Positions 32,929 through 44,544 of a stretch of 64,000 nucleotides of DNA are shown here, in pieces. How positions within the stretch are numbered: position 1 is the stretch's first letter; every line of letters starts with the position of its first letter. The notes under the pieces were generated by a model. The model did not search any database. It was given only the letters and a program-made list of their open reading frames with translations, and was not told where the DNA came from. The position numbers and the translations under genes were made by a program. This stretch comes from Orobanche coerulescens (taxonomy: Eukaryota > Streptophyta > Magnoliopsida > Lamiales > Orobanchaceae), in NCBI GenBank assembly GCA_033398695.1, contig CM065804.1:35355501-35419500 (forward strand). Direction: 5' to 3'.

Positions 32929-34268
32929 TGTTGTTTGTTGATTCTTTAGTCTAATACTCGCAAGCGCACGATTTGTTCGATGTAGATATGCGGTGGCAAG
33001 GTCGATTCCACAGGGAGGACTATGATAGTGAAGTAAAATTATTCCTATCGTTTTGAACTAAATTTTATTAAATTCTAACCTAGTCCCAAATAATTTTATT
33101 TTTGATTGGTTATAATAATTGCATTAAATAACAATAATTTTTAAGTAGATTTTAGATAAATTAATTTTAAATAATTTACTAGGGTTTAGAATCCACCAAT
33201 GTCTATTTATTATTTAATTTATATTTTAATTCCAAGAAATTCAGGGAATATATTCTGAAATCAATCTCACACTTTCCCTATAGATTTGACAATAAGTACA
33301 AAATTATAATTCAAATATAGATTTTCCTTCGCTTGAAAAATGTAATTTCTAAGCATTATATGTATCCAATTTAATGGAAAATAAATAATCAAAGAAATTA
33401 ACTAATATCAATAATCACAAAGCAATGGGAATTTATAACTATCAAAAATATGTGATATAATTGATGAAATAATATTCCCTTATTGAAGCAAAAATCATAA
33501 TCGTTAAAAACATTTATTTGGAATTATTATATAAATATTATTAATAATATAGACATGGTTTCATCATAACCCCAGTAAAAGAAAATTACTCACTCATAAC
33601 AACACAAATAAATAAATATTCCATAATATTATTACTCAAATATAATTTTATTACACAATATTTTTATTTCTCTCCCTTACAATAATATCTCTCTATTTTT
33701 CTCCTTTTTTTCTCTTCTTTTTTCTCCTCCCCAAAACACTACACATTCATCCCCTATTTATACTACTACAAAATTAATAAAATAATAATTTTTAACATTT
33801 TAAAATCCCACCCCCAATAATACACGGCTGTCAATTAATGCTGATGTCATGGATGACATCAGCAGAGAGTTGAATTTCCGGTCCAATCGGGTGTTGACAC
33901 GTGGCACAATATGGTCCGTCTATTTAATTGTCCTTCGAACGGTCATAACTTCTTCATACGAACTCGGATTCGAATGAATTTTTTTTAAAACGATCGTCTC
34001 GACGAGATGAATAAAATGAGACCAGTCGTGACTATATTTGAATTTTGTAAAAATATCGCCCTTAAACCAATTGATCTATCTTGTACCGGTTGGTTAACCT
34101 GCAGATATAATTTAATTCCAATTAATTATCCAAAAATGACACAAAATTATAGAAAATTCTAACAAAATGAAATAATATAAATATATGGTAAAACAAATAA
34201 ATTATCACACAACACACAATTATATATATAAAATACTAATAAAAATATTACTCAAAATATACTAAACA
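32929..34268 (-). repeat. 5' LTR of element F
   Basis: 1340 bp bounded by TGTTGTTTG (32929) and CTAAACA (34268); in element sense it starts TGTTTAG and ends CAACA. No second copy exists in the window. The right boundary is fixed by the sudden start of copia coding sequence at 34269. Confidence 0.8.
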
Positions 34269-34270
34269 GT

Positions 34271-37200
34271 CTCAAGTGCGGTGAGCTAGGCCACTGGGCT
34301 AGAGACTGTCCGATTCTTCATGGCACTTCAGGTACAGAACTTTTAGTTTTAGAAACAAATTGTTCTGCTACTGCATTTTGTACTTCCTGGATACTGGATT
34401 CTGGTGGTAGTTCTCATATTTGTACCGTGAATCAGGATCTGGAACAAAGTAGGAAGCTTGGAGCTGGAGAAGTTATGATCACAGTCGGAAGCAGGCATAG
34501 TGTCGAGGCGACCGACATAGGATCACTTCTTTTCGGTTTAGAATCCGGCTTTGTTTTGACTTTAGAATATGTACTTGTTTTGCCCAAGGGGCACAAAAAC
34601 ATTGTATCCATTCCGGTCATGGACCGAAAAGGCTTTTCATTTTTCATTGGTGATGGCTCCTGCAAAATTTATTTCAGAAATAAACTAGTGGGTACTACTA
34701 CATTGTTAAATGGATTGTATCATCTAAATCTCAGCAACAAAGTAGTTGTGAATACTATGACTAGAAAACCTGGTAGGAATGAAACCAATCAAGTTTTGAA
34801 ATGGCATATTAGACTTGGTCATGTTGGTCAGACCAAGGTTTACAAGATGGAAAAGGATGGACTTATGGGTCCATTGGGATCGGATCCCTTTCCTACTTGT
34901 GAATCTTGCCTTAAAGGCAAAATGACTAAGTCCCCCTTCACAGGGACTTTTGAAAGAGCCGCTAATAAACTGGGATTAATCCATACCGACGTATGTGGTG
35001 CTTTGGAAGCAGCACATGACGGATATCAATATTTCATTACGTTTACGGATGATCATACTTGGTATGGTTATGTATACTTAATGAAACATAAATCCGAGGC
35101 CTTTGAGAAATTCCAAGAATTCAAGGCCCTAGTCGAGAAAGAAACTGGTCATCATATCAAAGCACTTCGGTCGGACCGAGGTGGCGAGTATATGAGTACG
35201 GAGTTTGACGAGTTCCTTAAGGAACATGGAATAGTTTCACAACTAACACCTCCAGGTACTCCTCAGTTAAATGGTGTGTCAGAAAGAAGGAATCGGACCT
35301 TGTTGAACATGGTCCGTTCCATGCTGGGCTATACTGACTTACCGATTTACTTGTTGGGGTATGCACTCCTGACTGCCGCCTACATCTTGAACAGATGTCC
35401 TTCCAAATCCTTTCCTAAAACTCCACATGAGATGTGGGAGGGCAGGAAACCAAGTCTTAATCATATTAGGATTTGGGGATGTCCCGCCTATGTCAAGAAG
35501 ACTAAGGTGGAGAAGTTGGAAGCTAGGTCCGTGAAAGGACGTTTCATTGGATTCCCATCTGGGACGATTGGATATCTATTCTATATGCCCGAAGATCGAA
35601 AGATCGTTGTTGCTTTACAAGCACACTTCCTGTAAGATGAGTTCATTCAGGAAGGCGGAGCAGGTCGAAGTATTTCTTTAGAAGAATACAATGAAACTCC
35701 TCGGGAGACACCTGTGCAAGAAACTGGAACCGAACCTTCTGAAACACAAGTACAACCACCTCGTAGGTCTAGTAGGGTGTCTCATTTACCTGAAAGGTAT
35801 GGGCTTCTGCACTTGGAGGAGATGGGTCTCCATGAGGTTCCAAGTGATAGCCAAGAGACCGACCCAACGACCTATGACCAAGCGATGGTGGATGTAGACT
35901 CCGCGAAATCGCGTGAAGCTATGGAAGCTGAGATAGACTCGATGCATGTCAATCAAGTCTGGACTCTAGTATACCGCCCCAAGGGCATAGTGCCTATTGG
36001 GAACAAGTGGATCTACAAGAGAAAGACTGATGGTGATGGCAAGTTTGACGCCTATAAGGCCAGGCTTGTGGCAAAGGGTTATACCCAGAAAGAAGGGATC
36101 GATTACCACGATACCTTCTCGCCCGTAGCCATGATCAAGTCTATTTTCATGATGCTTGCTATAGCTGCCTACCACGATTATGAGATATGGCAGATGGACG
36201 TAAACACGGCTTTCCTTAATGGATTCCTCGAGGAGAAAATCTATATGGAGCAGCCTAAAGGCTTTGTGTCCGAAGTCGATATTCAGAAATTGTGCAAGCT
36301 TCAGCGTTCTATTTATGGACTGAAGCAAGCGTCGCGTAGTTAGAACCTTCGTTTTGATGAGGCGGTCAAAGAGTTTGACTTTGTGCAAAATGAAGAGGAA
36401 CCTTGTGTATACAAGAGGGTTAGTGGGAGCAAGAACGCATTCTTAGTACTATATGTAGATGACATTCGACTAATAGGAAATGATGTGGGAATGCTCAGTT
36501 CTATGAAAGCTTGGCTTTCGAGTAATTTCTCCATGAAAGACTTGGGAGAAGCAACCTATATTCTTGGTATTCGGCTCTACCGGGACAGAGCGAAGAGAAC
36601 AATAGGTCTTTCCCAAGACCTCTATATAGATAAGATCTTGCGATTTAAGATGGATGATTCTAAAAGAGGGTTCCTACCGATGCGACATGGAATAAAACTC
36701 TCCTTGAAGATGTGTCCTCAAAGTGAGGAACAACGAAAGGAAATGAGTAATATACCATATGCTTCGGCCATGGGTAGCCTTATGTATGCTATGTTGTGTA
36801 CAAGACCTGACATCGCGCATGCTGTAAGCGTGGTAAGTAGGTTTAAGGCAAACCCATGTAGGGAACATTGGACTGTCGTAAAGAACGTTCTCAAGTACTT
36901 AAGAAGGACTAGAGATATGGTTCTGATGTATGGCGGTGGAGAATTGGATGTGGTGGGATTCACTGATTCGGACTTCCAAGGAGTGAAAGACGACTCAATG
37001 TCTACTTCTGGATACATATTTACTCTTAATGGAGGAGCAGTATCTTGGCGTAGCGCCAAGCAAAGCACGACTGATGATTCCACCTGTCAGGCTGAGTATC
37101 AAGCATCCTCGGAGGCTTCCAAGGAAGGGTTCTGGATTAAGAAGTTTCTGGGAGAACTTCAAGTGATACCATGTGCTGAGCTGCCTATTCCGTTGTACTG

Positions 37201-37435
37201 CGACAACGACGGAGCTGTAACGCAGGCCAAGGAGTCGAGGTTTCACAACATCACCAAACATATTGAGAGGAAGTATCATCTCGTAAGAGAATTTGTTCGC
37301 AAGGGATACATTGTGCTCCACAGAGTAGACTCGGCCGACAACGTCGCTGATCCACCGACCAAGCCACTTTCTCAGACTAGCTTGGAGCGTCATCTGGAGA
37401 ACATGGGTATTAGATACCATAGTGTGTGGCATTGA
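34271..37435 (+). pseudogene. Element G copia polyprotein (gag end to RNase H)
   Basis: One frame runs the whole length with only two stops: TAA at 35633-35635 and TAG at 36341-36343 (tryptophan expected). It begins inside a zinc knuckle (KCGELGHWARDC). Then come protease DSG in WILDSGG, the pre-integrase HIRLGH, integrase HTDVCG, RSDRGGEY and NGVSERRNRT, RT with AFLNGF and catalytic YVDD, and RNase H with DSDFQG and CDNDGAVTQAKE. It ends at 37435. It is the best preserved coding sequence of the copia elements here. Confidence 0.92.
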
Positions 37436-37438
37436 GTG

Positions 37439-37450
37439 CAAGTGGGAGAT
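37439..37450 (+). other. Polypurine tract of element G
   Basis: CAAGTGGGAGAT directly before TGTTAGG at 37451, a standard copia arrangement. Confidence 0.85.
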
Positions 37451-39424
37451 TGTTAGGAGTATGCCCTCGAATGCCACTCAGAGGATGTTGAGTGAGGGCA
37501 TTGTACTTGTAATTATGTAAATCATTAATATAAGGTAATGGATGTTTCTTTATTCTTTGGCGATTCTTGGCATTCCTAACTGGTAAATATACATATAGAA
37601 ACTAGTCCGTGTATTTGAGAGCAAAACGTTCCACTCCTTATTGGATAAGGGGGTCGGCACTGGAAAGGTTTATAGCTCAAATACTTAATCGTTCGCAAGT
37701 CGATGAAACTTGACTGGGCGTTAAGTTTATGTGAAGACTTGTATGGCGTGTTCTTTGACATGGCGAGTGCCTGTCGAACACTAATGGTTAGTGGGAGCAC
37801 ACGTTATAGGTATGCTAATTGGATTAGTATACTCGAACCGACTCACCCTCGATTCGTCAAACGGATTTCACTCCAGGACATTCAATGACGGAATCGAAAG
37901 GTTGTGATAGGTATTCGTGAACCTTCGACTTGAGGATTTAGTAGGGATGTGCTTGTGACGTTAAGATTTTTATTAGAGTAGTTCGACCCTATAAACCGGG
38001 AGGTGGGGGTCAACCTCGATGTGCATCTTAACGGGCAAGTAACAGGTCCTACTGAATACCAAGATAGAATTATTTCTCCCGTTAGTGAGCGGGTTATATA
38101 TCCTATGCGGTTATTGGGAGATGAGATCATAAGTTTTTGGACAAAGCATTGGAGCTAGTTGTATTGGATACACGAGAGCTCAATGATCTCGATTTGCATT
38201 AACACATGCATATCGTCAAGTCAGATAGGTTTTGACTGACCGTGACCCTATAACTTGATCTGGACATTTGAAAGAAGGGTTTATACGTTTACTAGTATTC
38301 ACGACAGAATGGTTCTTGAATGATCCCTATCATTCGTTCTCAGTTGGGGTACAGTGTAGGCCGCCAGGCTAGCTAGGTGGTGCTATTACTCTTTGGTTCC
38401 TCCCATTGCTGACTGAGACGAACCTACCGAGTCGCGCAATAGGATTGACGACTGAATGAATTGAGCTTAATCTCTCATTATGAATATTAGATATTGGATA
38501 TCTAATTTGGGATATTGGATGTCTAAATTCATTTATTGGATAAATTAATTTACAGCCTAATTAATTAAATAAATTACCGGGTGATTAATTTAATTCATGA
38601 ATTTAATTATTTCTTGGAGAAATTAATTATGTTATTATGTATTTAATATGATTAATTAATTGGATTAATTAATCGATATAAATACATCGGAACAGAATCG
38701 GAGTTTATCTGTTTGGACTCTCGGGAGTACGAAACGAACCGAACTCATCGGATTCCTTCTAGAGGCCGGCCCCACTTTTGATCTCTTATCTTTAGTCTTT
38801 GTCATGCTTTGGTGGGTGAAGACTAATCACCTAAGAGATATCATATCTCTTATTATAAGGTATAGTTGATTTTGTGGGATTTGGAACAAGAATATAATGA
38901 AGACTATTCCTCACTTCTCCTACTACAACATCCATCCGTGAGTTACCTCTGAGAGAGAGAAAATAGTTTTCTCAATTGTCTTCATCTTGTTCTTCATCTT
39001 GTTCTTGAGTTTTCTTGGAGAAAATTCAAGATACATTGAGAGATATATATTATACACTTAGAGTGCAATAATAAAAAGGCTTCATAACTTGATTCTAGAC
39101 GTAACCTTAGAGGTTAATTGAGTGTTGGCATTCCGGTCGTTTTTCCGGCGCGTGGCAAGTAGAGACGCGGTGCTTTCGGCGTCGGATCGTTCAAGAGCTT
39201 GCAGCGGATTGGATTCGTAGAGATCAATCAAAGCTTGGGGAATAGCTCAATAGAAGGTTACCATTTAATCAACGGACTTCAAGGGTGAGTTTCTTATAAC
39301 TCTTGTTTTTCGTTTATATATTCGTATATACATAGTTCGATCGATCCTCGTAGGGATTCACATCGAATTAATTTTCATTTTACCGCTTCCGCTGGGCCTT
39401 CGTTTTAGGCACCGAATCCCAACA
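37451..39424 (+). repeat. 3' LTR of element G
   Basis: 1974 bp from TGTTAGGAGT to ATCCCAACA, with inverted TGTT/AACA ends. TATAAATA is at 38677-38684. A strong donor-like AAGGGTGAGTTTC lies near 39281-39293. Confidence 0.9.
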
Positions 39425-39516
39425 ATATCAACATATTATCATCCTCTTCAAAAAGCTCCATGAAACACTAAGAACTACAACAACACTTCCATATCTATCA
39501 TCATACGAAGCAACAC

Positions 39517-39553
<37 letters not shown>

Positions 39554-40054
39554 AAACAAGAACTAAAAAATGAGGGGAGGGATTGACCAACATACCTCTT
39601 TAAGATACACAACACAATCCAAAACCACAGGAATCATTAATAACTCCATATCTCTGGCTCCAAATCCATGCCCTCAAGCTCACCATCAAATTTAGAGTGT
39701 TTGGAAATCACTTAGAAGTGAAGAGGGATGATTCTCTAGGAGAGAAACTTGATTTGCTTCTTGAGGAAATGAAAGACCATTCCTAATTTCATAACATGCC
39801 CATTTTATAGGTGGCCGCTAGCCACCATGCATAACGTGTGTTAGCTTCTATAGCATACGCTAACTAACTTCGATAGCTTATGCTGTCTTGTTCCAGAAGC
39901 TACTACCATTTGTTATACCAACTTATGTACGCTAAGCCCATGCTATAGCGTACGTAACATAGGCGTTGACTTGCTACAGCAATCGATCTGGATCTCAGTT
40001 ATGTACGTGTCATCTATTATCTTACATACATAACAAACCATAGCATACACAATA
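39425..40054 (-). repeat. LTR of gypsy element E, left segment
   Basis: The sequence resumes after element D at 48708. In minus sense it shows a palindrome array: TAGCATACGCTA (39851) with a copy at 39874, and 39923 with 39946, both at exactly 23-bp steps. A TATAAA follows (39809-39804), then a donor-like AGAG|GTATG at 39595-39594. It contains a CAA-repeat (39518-39553). Its other end is cut by element G. Confidence 0.65.
39518..39553. repeat. (CAA)n microsatellite
   Basis: About twelve CAA/ACA triplets in the element E LTR. Confidence 0.95.
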
Positions 40055-40739
40055 TATAACACCCCCAATCCGCTCAGGGATATTACACGCCGCAGAACCT
40101 TTCCTCAAGGTTCTACCAGGATGGTAACCAAAAATCGAACAACTCAACAACGCCTTTAAGGCTAAGATGACTCAGTAGACCGATTTGGTCTTTCAATAAA
40201 TACATACACTCAATCGCAATACATGCCCACGCAGGGGTCAAATACAACACACTCTCGTACAACGGGGAAAGAATACTGCAGTGGAAAATAAAATACAACT
40301 AAACCAATACGACATCAACGGGTCCTCGTGTGATTAGTATCGTTCATCTTTCATCATCCTTCATGTCAACCTTGTGCTATGCTCCAAAACCTCAATGTAA
40401 TACAGACATCCACCCCCCGAACACTCGGGGGTTAGCAAAACTCCACTATTTTGCTAGTGCAAGTATAATATACGAAAACAAGCCATACATATCATACTCG
40501 AAAGACTTAGAAATCATAAACATACTTCCCGAGGTACATCACTTGATCAAAACGGTTAAATCGACAGATAGCGGTAAACCCGATATACATCTTGTAAAAA
40601 CACTTTACAATCTCGGGAGTTTTGAAAACATTTGGGATTTTAAGAATTCGCAAACCTTTCGAAAACATTTAGGGACATAGCCCAAAAGTCATTTTCCCAA
40701 AGCAGAATTACAATAACAACACACGGGGTCCATGACCCG

Positions 40740-41135
40740 ATCACACCATATCAACCTGTTTCCACAGATTATTCGCATCCCGTGCTAGCAAGCCACGGAC
40801 CTCAGCTGCTCCCGTAGAACAAACCCGAGTGAATAACCCACAGGGAAACTATATCAAATCACATGTCACCGTAACAACAGTCACGTGACTACAAGCACAT
40901 ATACATTCATAACCAATCACAACCATAAGTTATCCCGGCATCGGGCTAACAAGCCACGAACCTCGGAGTCCCCGCAAGACATACCCGATTATAACCCCAC
41001 CAGTTATCCCAACATCGGGCTAACAAGCCACGAATCTCGGAGCCCCTGCAAGACATACCCGGATTGGATAACCCTACGGTCTCGCCCGACCCATACTAGC
41101 AAGTATGGATCCCGGAGATTCAACAATCATACCCG
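40740..41135. repeat. Tandem repeats in element D LTR
   Basis: Units of about 65-85 bp share CATCGGGCTAACAAGCCACG and a CAAGACATACCCG part. The equivalent block in the other LTR is about 46385-46800. Confidence 0.8.
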
Positions 41136-42223
41136 GAGGCACATCACATATAACAAGCACACGACAATAATCGATTATCAAGCCAAACAACATTAAGCAT
41201 CACAATCTCCTTTCAAAGGAGTAACAACTAACATCACATCATGTCAAATACCCACCGAACAAGTATACAATAATAACACGTTATCCTTGGTAAATGATTA
41301 CGGTTTATTACATTCACTAAATGTGATCACAAGTCTTTCAACCAATGGAGTTAACACACAAAGTCCAAAAACACACTTATTCACGAAGCATCCAAGTCAT
41401 CGTTGAAAGATAACATTTATCGAGAACATACCGATACTTTTTAACATTCATTAAACATCCGGATTTTACATAAAATCGTTTACCAACAATTATGCCTAAG
41501 AAACATGAAATGTATGGGCAAGATACTTGCCTCGAATAACCACAACGTGGAGAATCGACCGAAGTGAGGAGATTCGGACCGACTATGAACCCGCCGACTC
41601 CGCCGAACGACAACCCGCAATAATAAACTATGAACGACAACAATAACAACGAAAATGAGAACGAATTCCATAGCACGACCGAAAGTCGTTGAATTGAAGG
41701 GACGAACGACACAAATTCAAGGGTTTCCCCCAAAATGGCCAAGAACACAAAGATACGATCACAATGAGAATCAAGGTTAAAAACAACGGAAATCCCACCA
41801 AAATATCGAAGGGAAACTCATTGGGACATTTAATCGAACACTCAATGTTCGATAATTCCCAAGAACACTCGAATCACTAATCGAGTTGAACAAACTCGAA
41901 ATATGGTTATACAACCCACAGAACACGATTAATAACATCATACTACACCAACCGATGTATCAAAATCGGACTAGAATCGAAATCAAGAATAAATTCTCCA
42001 AAAGTCAACTTGAAGGAAAATCAAGAAATATACCTTGATTCGACGAAGAACACAGATTGGATGATGATATAATCAACAAGAATCTTCCAAAACGCCTTGG
42101 AATTGATTATAATCGGCCAAGAACTCGATTTCCCGAGTCTCCCGTCGCCAGCCGTCACAAAAACGAGGAAAGAAGGTGAAAAATGAAGTCTGGCCGAGCC
42201 AGGACTATATATGGCCGGCAGGG

Positions 42224-42500
42224 TTACGGCCGTAACCGGCAGGGCCTTACGGCCATAACCGGCATTCGTCAAGATCCACCCAGAACCTGCCGATCGCTTA
42301 CGACCGTAACCGATAGGGCCTTACGACCGTAACTCGGCACTTACGGCCGCATCTACAGTCCTTACGGCCAGAATCGCATTCGCATTTAACACCGCACGAC
42401 ACCCGTCTGGCCAGAATCGACAGCTTACGGCCAGAATCGCATTCGCCCACCATGCTCGCCGAGCACGTACGGCCAGAATCGCACCTTGCGGCCGTAACTC
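42224..42500 (-). promoter_or_regulatory. TTACGGCCGTAA palindrome array, element D 3' LTR
   Basis: Copies start at 42224, 42247 (23 bp apart), 42298, 42321 (23 bp apart), 42341, 42362 and further right. Four copies carry an identical multi-base variant GGCCAGAATCG (42367, 42409, 42429, 42471). In element sense the array ends 11 bp before the TATA-like box. Confidence 0.75.
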
Positions 42501-43047
42501 GCCAAAGTCGCCCTCGCCCGTAGTGACTCGCCGTAGCACTCCGACGGCCCAGACGACCCCGAAACCCGAACCTAAATATGAATCGAAGATATGGTTACGA
42601 AATACTCGCAAAGACGAATCCAAGCGCTAAGAGAACACACGATTCCGACCACCCGAAGGCTTGAAATTCGACAACGGAAAGTAATTACCCCAAACTTTGG
42701 GAAATTACGAAAACGGCCCAAAACGTCCGAAATACACGATACACGATCGAAACACCAAGCCAAAGCTCGCAACACGAATAATAACATTAAATGAACTTAT
42801 GAGAAACTCGAAACAACAGTTTCGGATGAGATTCGCAAGAATCGAACTCAAGTGCGGAAAAGCCTCTAAGAAGCACGGAACTCAACAGAACAGCACCGAA
42901 ACGATCTCGGATGGCAAAAAGTGCAGAATTAATCATTCTCAGAATGACGAAACGGTCATGAGCGAGTCATCAAAATGGACTCCCGCCGAAAAAAGAAAAT
43001 TACCAAAATCCAAAATTGCGGGTATTACATTCTACCCTCCTTAAAAG

Positions 43048-43066
43048 AAGTTTCGTCCCGAAACTT
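43048..43066 (-). promoter_or_regulatory. Hairpin at the 3' end of element D interior
   Basis: Same AAGTTTCGGGACGAAACTT as in A, B and C, followed in element sense by AAGGAGGGTAGAA and the LTR start at 43029. Confidence 0.85.
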
Positions 43067-43476
43067 AAAACAAATAGGGAGACGAAATATACCACCAGGA
43101 ATATTTCAATGAGAGACACAAGAATGCGTAACAAACGCCCAACGGCGAAACGTTACAAACAACGCAAAGGAATATACGGTGTGCACACACGCTCCAAGAC
43201 GACCAACACAACGCCACCGGTAGAAACATAATAAAACCAACAAGTGACAAGCGTCATCAAATAGATAATACAATCAAGTCAATTATCCGAAAAATTACAA
43301 AACACTAACCATTGTGCACAGTCGAGAAAACAAAAAATAAACACAAAACGATCCACTTTAAATAGAAGAACTTAATCTCCGAAATTCGAAACAACCGGGT
43401 AAGGAAATAACATAACATACAACTGATAGACCGTGCCCCCCCAGGGACTCCTCGGAGTCGGTCCTGATATCAGTGC

Positions 43477-44544
43477 TCAAGTCCGTGCCTCGGAAGGCTC
43501 GGCGACTAACTCGCAAAACTGAACCCGGTGTCCCTCAAGCCCGCACTTGTAACACGTTACTAGCGGAGAAGGACAATGTGCACGGACATGCCCCGTAACA
43601 TTACAGCTAAAACACCTCCTGGCTTTACCAGGAGTCAAAGCTGACGACTTGGAACTCTCAGTCCCACGCAACGAGCGACAGATCTTCACAGCAGAAAGAC
43701 TACGACATTGCGAACTAGAAGCACCAACTCCTGCATTGTCCACAAGGTCATCGGACTTCCTCTGCTTCTTCTACTCGGGCACACGCTCCGACGATAACGA
43801 AGCTAGTTCACGGGCCAAGGCTCGATGTTGGTAGTCCCTCAACGAAGTGCAAGTGAGTCCCTACATATACACGCGAATCTCTGGCTTCATTCGTCTGTCA
43901 AAATGAAAGATCCTCTCTTCCTCGGTTCTCACCCGATGTCACATATAACTGAGTTGTTTGCTATAGTCTATGATAGCCTGTGACACTGAAATATCTTGCG
44001 GTTCTTCCGAATAAAATTCGTGAATCCTCTGCTCTCTAATCGGTTTCGTACATAACTCAGCTTCCATAAATGCCTAGAATTCCGCCCACGTGACATCACA
44101 ATCACGAGGCTTAACAGCTTCCCACCAATTAGCGGCATCTTTGTCAAGAAGGTACTGCGCAATAGGTACCTTGCGCTCTTCAGGACAATCGACAGCCTCT
44201 AATATCTTTCCCAACTAGAAAAGCCAACCATCCCAGCCCAACGCATCCGCAACACCGGCGAATCGATGGGGATTCATATGAATTACCTCCCGAAGCCACT
44301 GATTTGCACCAGTGTTCTGAGTCACATCTGTAATGCGCTGAACTGCCTGAGTCAACTGAGTCATCTGTGTAGCTACCTGCTGTAAAATAGTAGCGACACC
44401 GATATCGATATCATCATCGGCACCATGATATCGACCACGCGCCAGATCGCCACGACCATGACCTCGGCCCCTCGTCATACTGAATAAGTAATCACTCAGC
44501 ACAACAGAAAAATTATAACACATACCATATACAACGATTTCCAT
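43477..44544 (-). pseudogene. Element D gag remnant
   Basis: The start is the ATG at 44478, just after an acceptor-like TTATTCAG|T, opening MTRGRGHGRG. The Gag N-terminus (LQQVATQMTQLTQAV, WLREVIHMNP, DALGWDGWLF) is read to about 44215. After several frame changes a zinc-knuckle part (RCFSCNVTGHVRAHC and CYKCGLEGHRVQFC) is read at 43477-43743. Length and order match a shortened gag of the A/B type, with no protease after it. Confidence 0.82.

Larger units (their letters stand above)
24349..34268 (-). mobile_element. Element F: Athila-lineage Ty3/gypsy retrotransposon with extra ORFs, 3' end outside window
   Basis: In minus sense: 5' LTR 34268-32929, tRNA-Asp-type primer site, AT-rich leader, gag, protease, RT, RNase H, integrase, then a 160-residue ORF and a LOG-like ORF, where element C interrupts it. 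The Gag peptides (MHGGKFL, DEAWNALE) and the primer site are characteristic of Athila. Gag-pol is broken by many frameshifts and stops. It was inserted into the zinc knuckle of copia element G. The rest of its 3' region and the 3' LTR should lie left of the window, beyond element C. Confidence 0.85.
34269..39424 (+). mobile_element. Element G: Ty1/copia retrotransposon, 5' part outside window
   Basis: It holds the end of gag, protease, integrase, RT, RNase H (copia order), a purine tract and a complete 3' LTR (37451-39424). The left part is missing because element F sits in it; the 5' LTR and most of gag should lie left of the window. The right flank ATATC (39425-39429) would be its target duplication. 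Clade is perhaps Tork/TAR-like, from general resemblance only. Confidence 0.88.
40055..43029 (-). repeat. 3' LTR of element D
   Basis: The left end reads TATAACACCCCC (the expected TGTAAC with one change) and the right end GGTATTACA. It holds tandem repeats (about 40740-41135), a donor-like AAG|GTATAT at 42034-42033, a TATA-like TATATAT at 42206-42212, and a palindrome array (42224-42500). Confidence 0.93.

Noticed and set aside
37451..39424. Possible host gene or non-coding RNA in the 2 kb after copia pol
   Set aside because: The stretch begins right after a polypurine tract with TGTTAGG and ends CCCAACA, so it is the LTR of element G.
40330..40680. 116-residue ORF repeated at 45995-46345
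   Set aside because: It is antisense to element D and lies in its LTRs; the second copy is due to LTR duplication.
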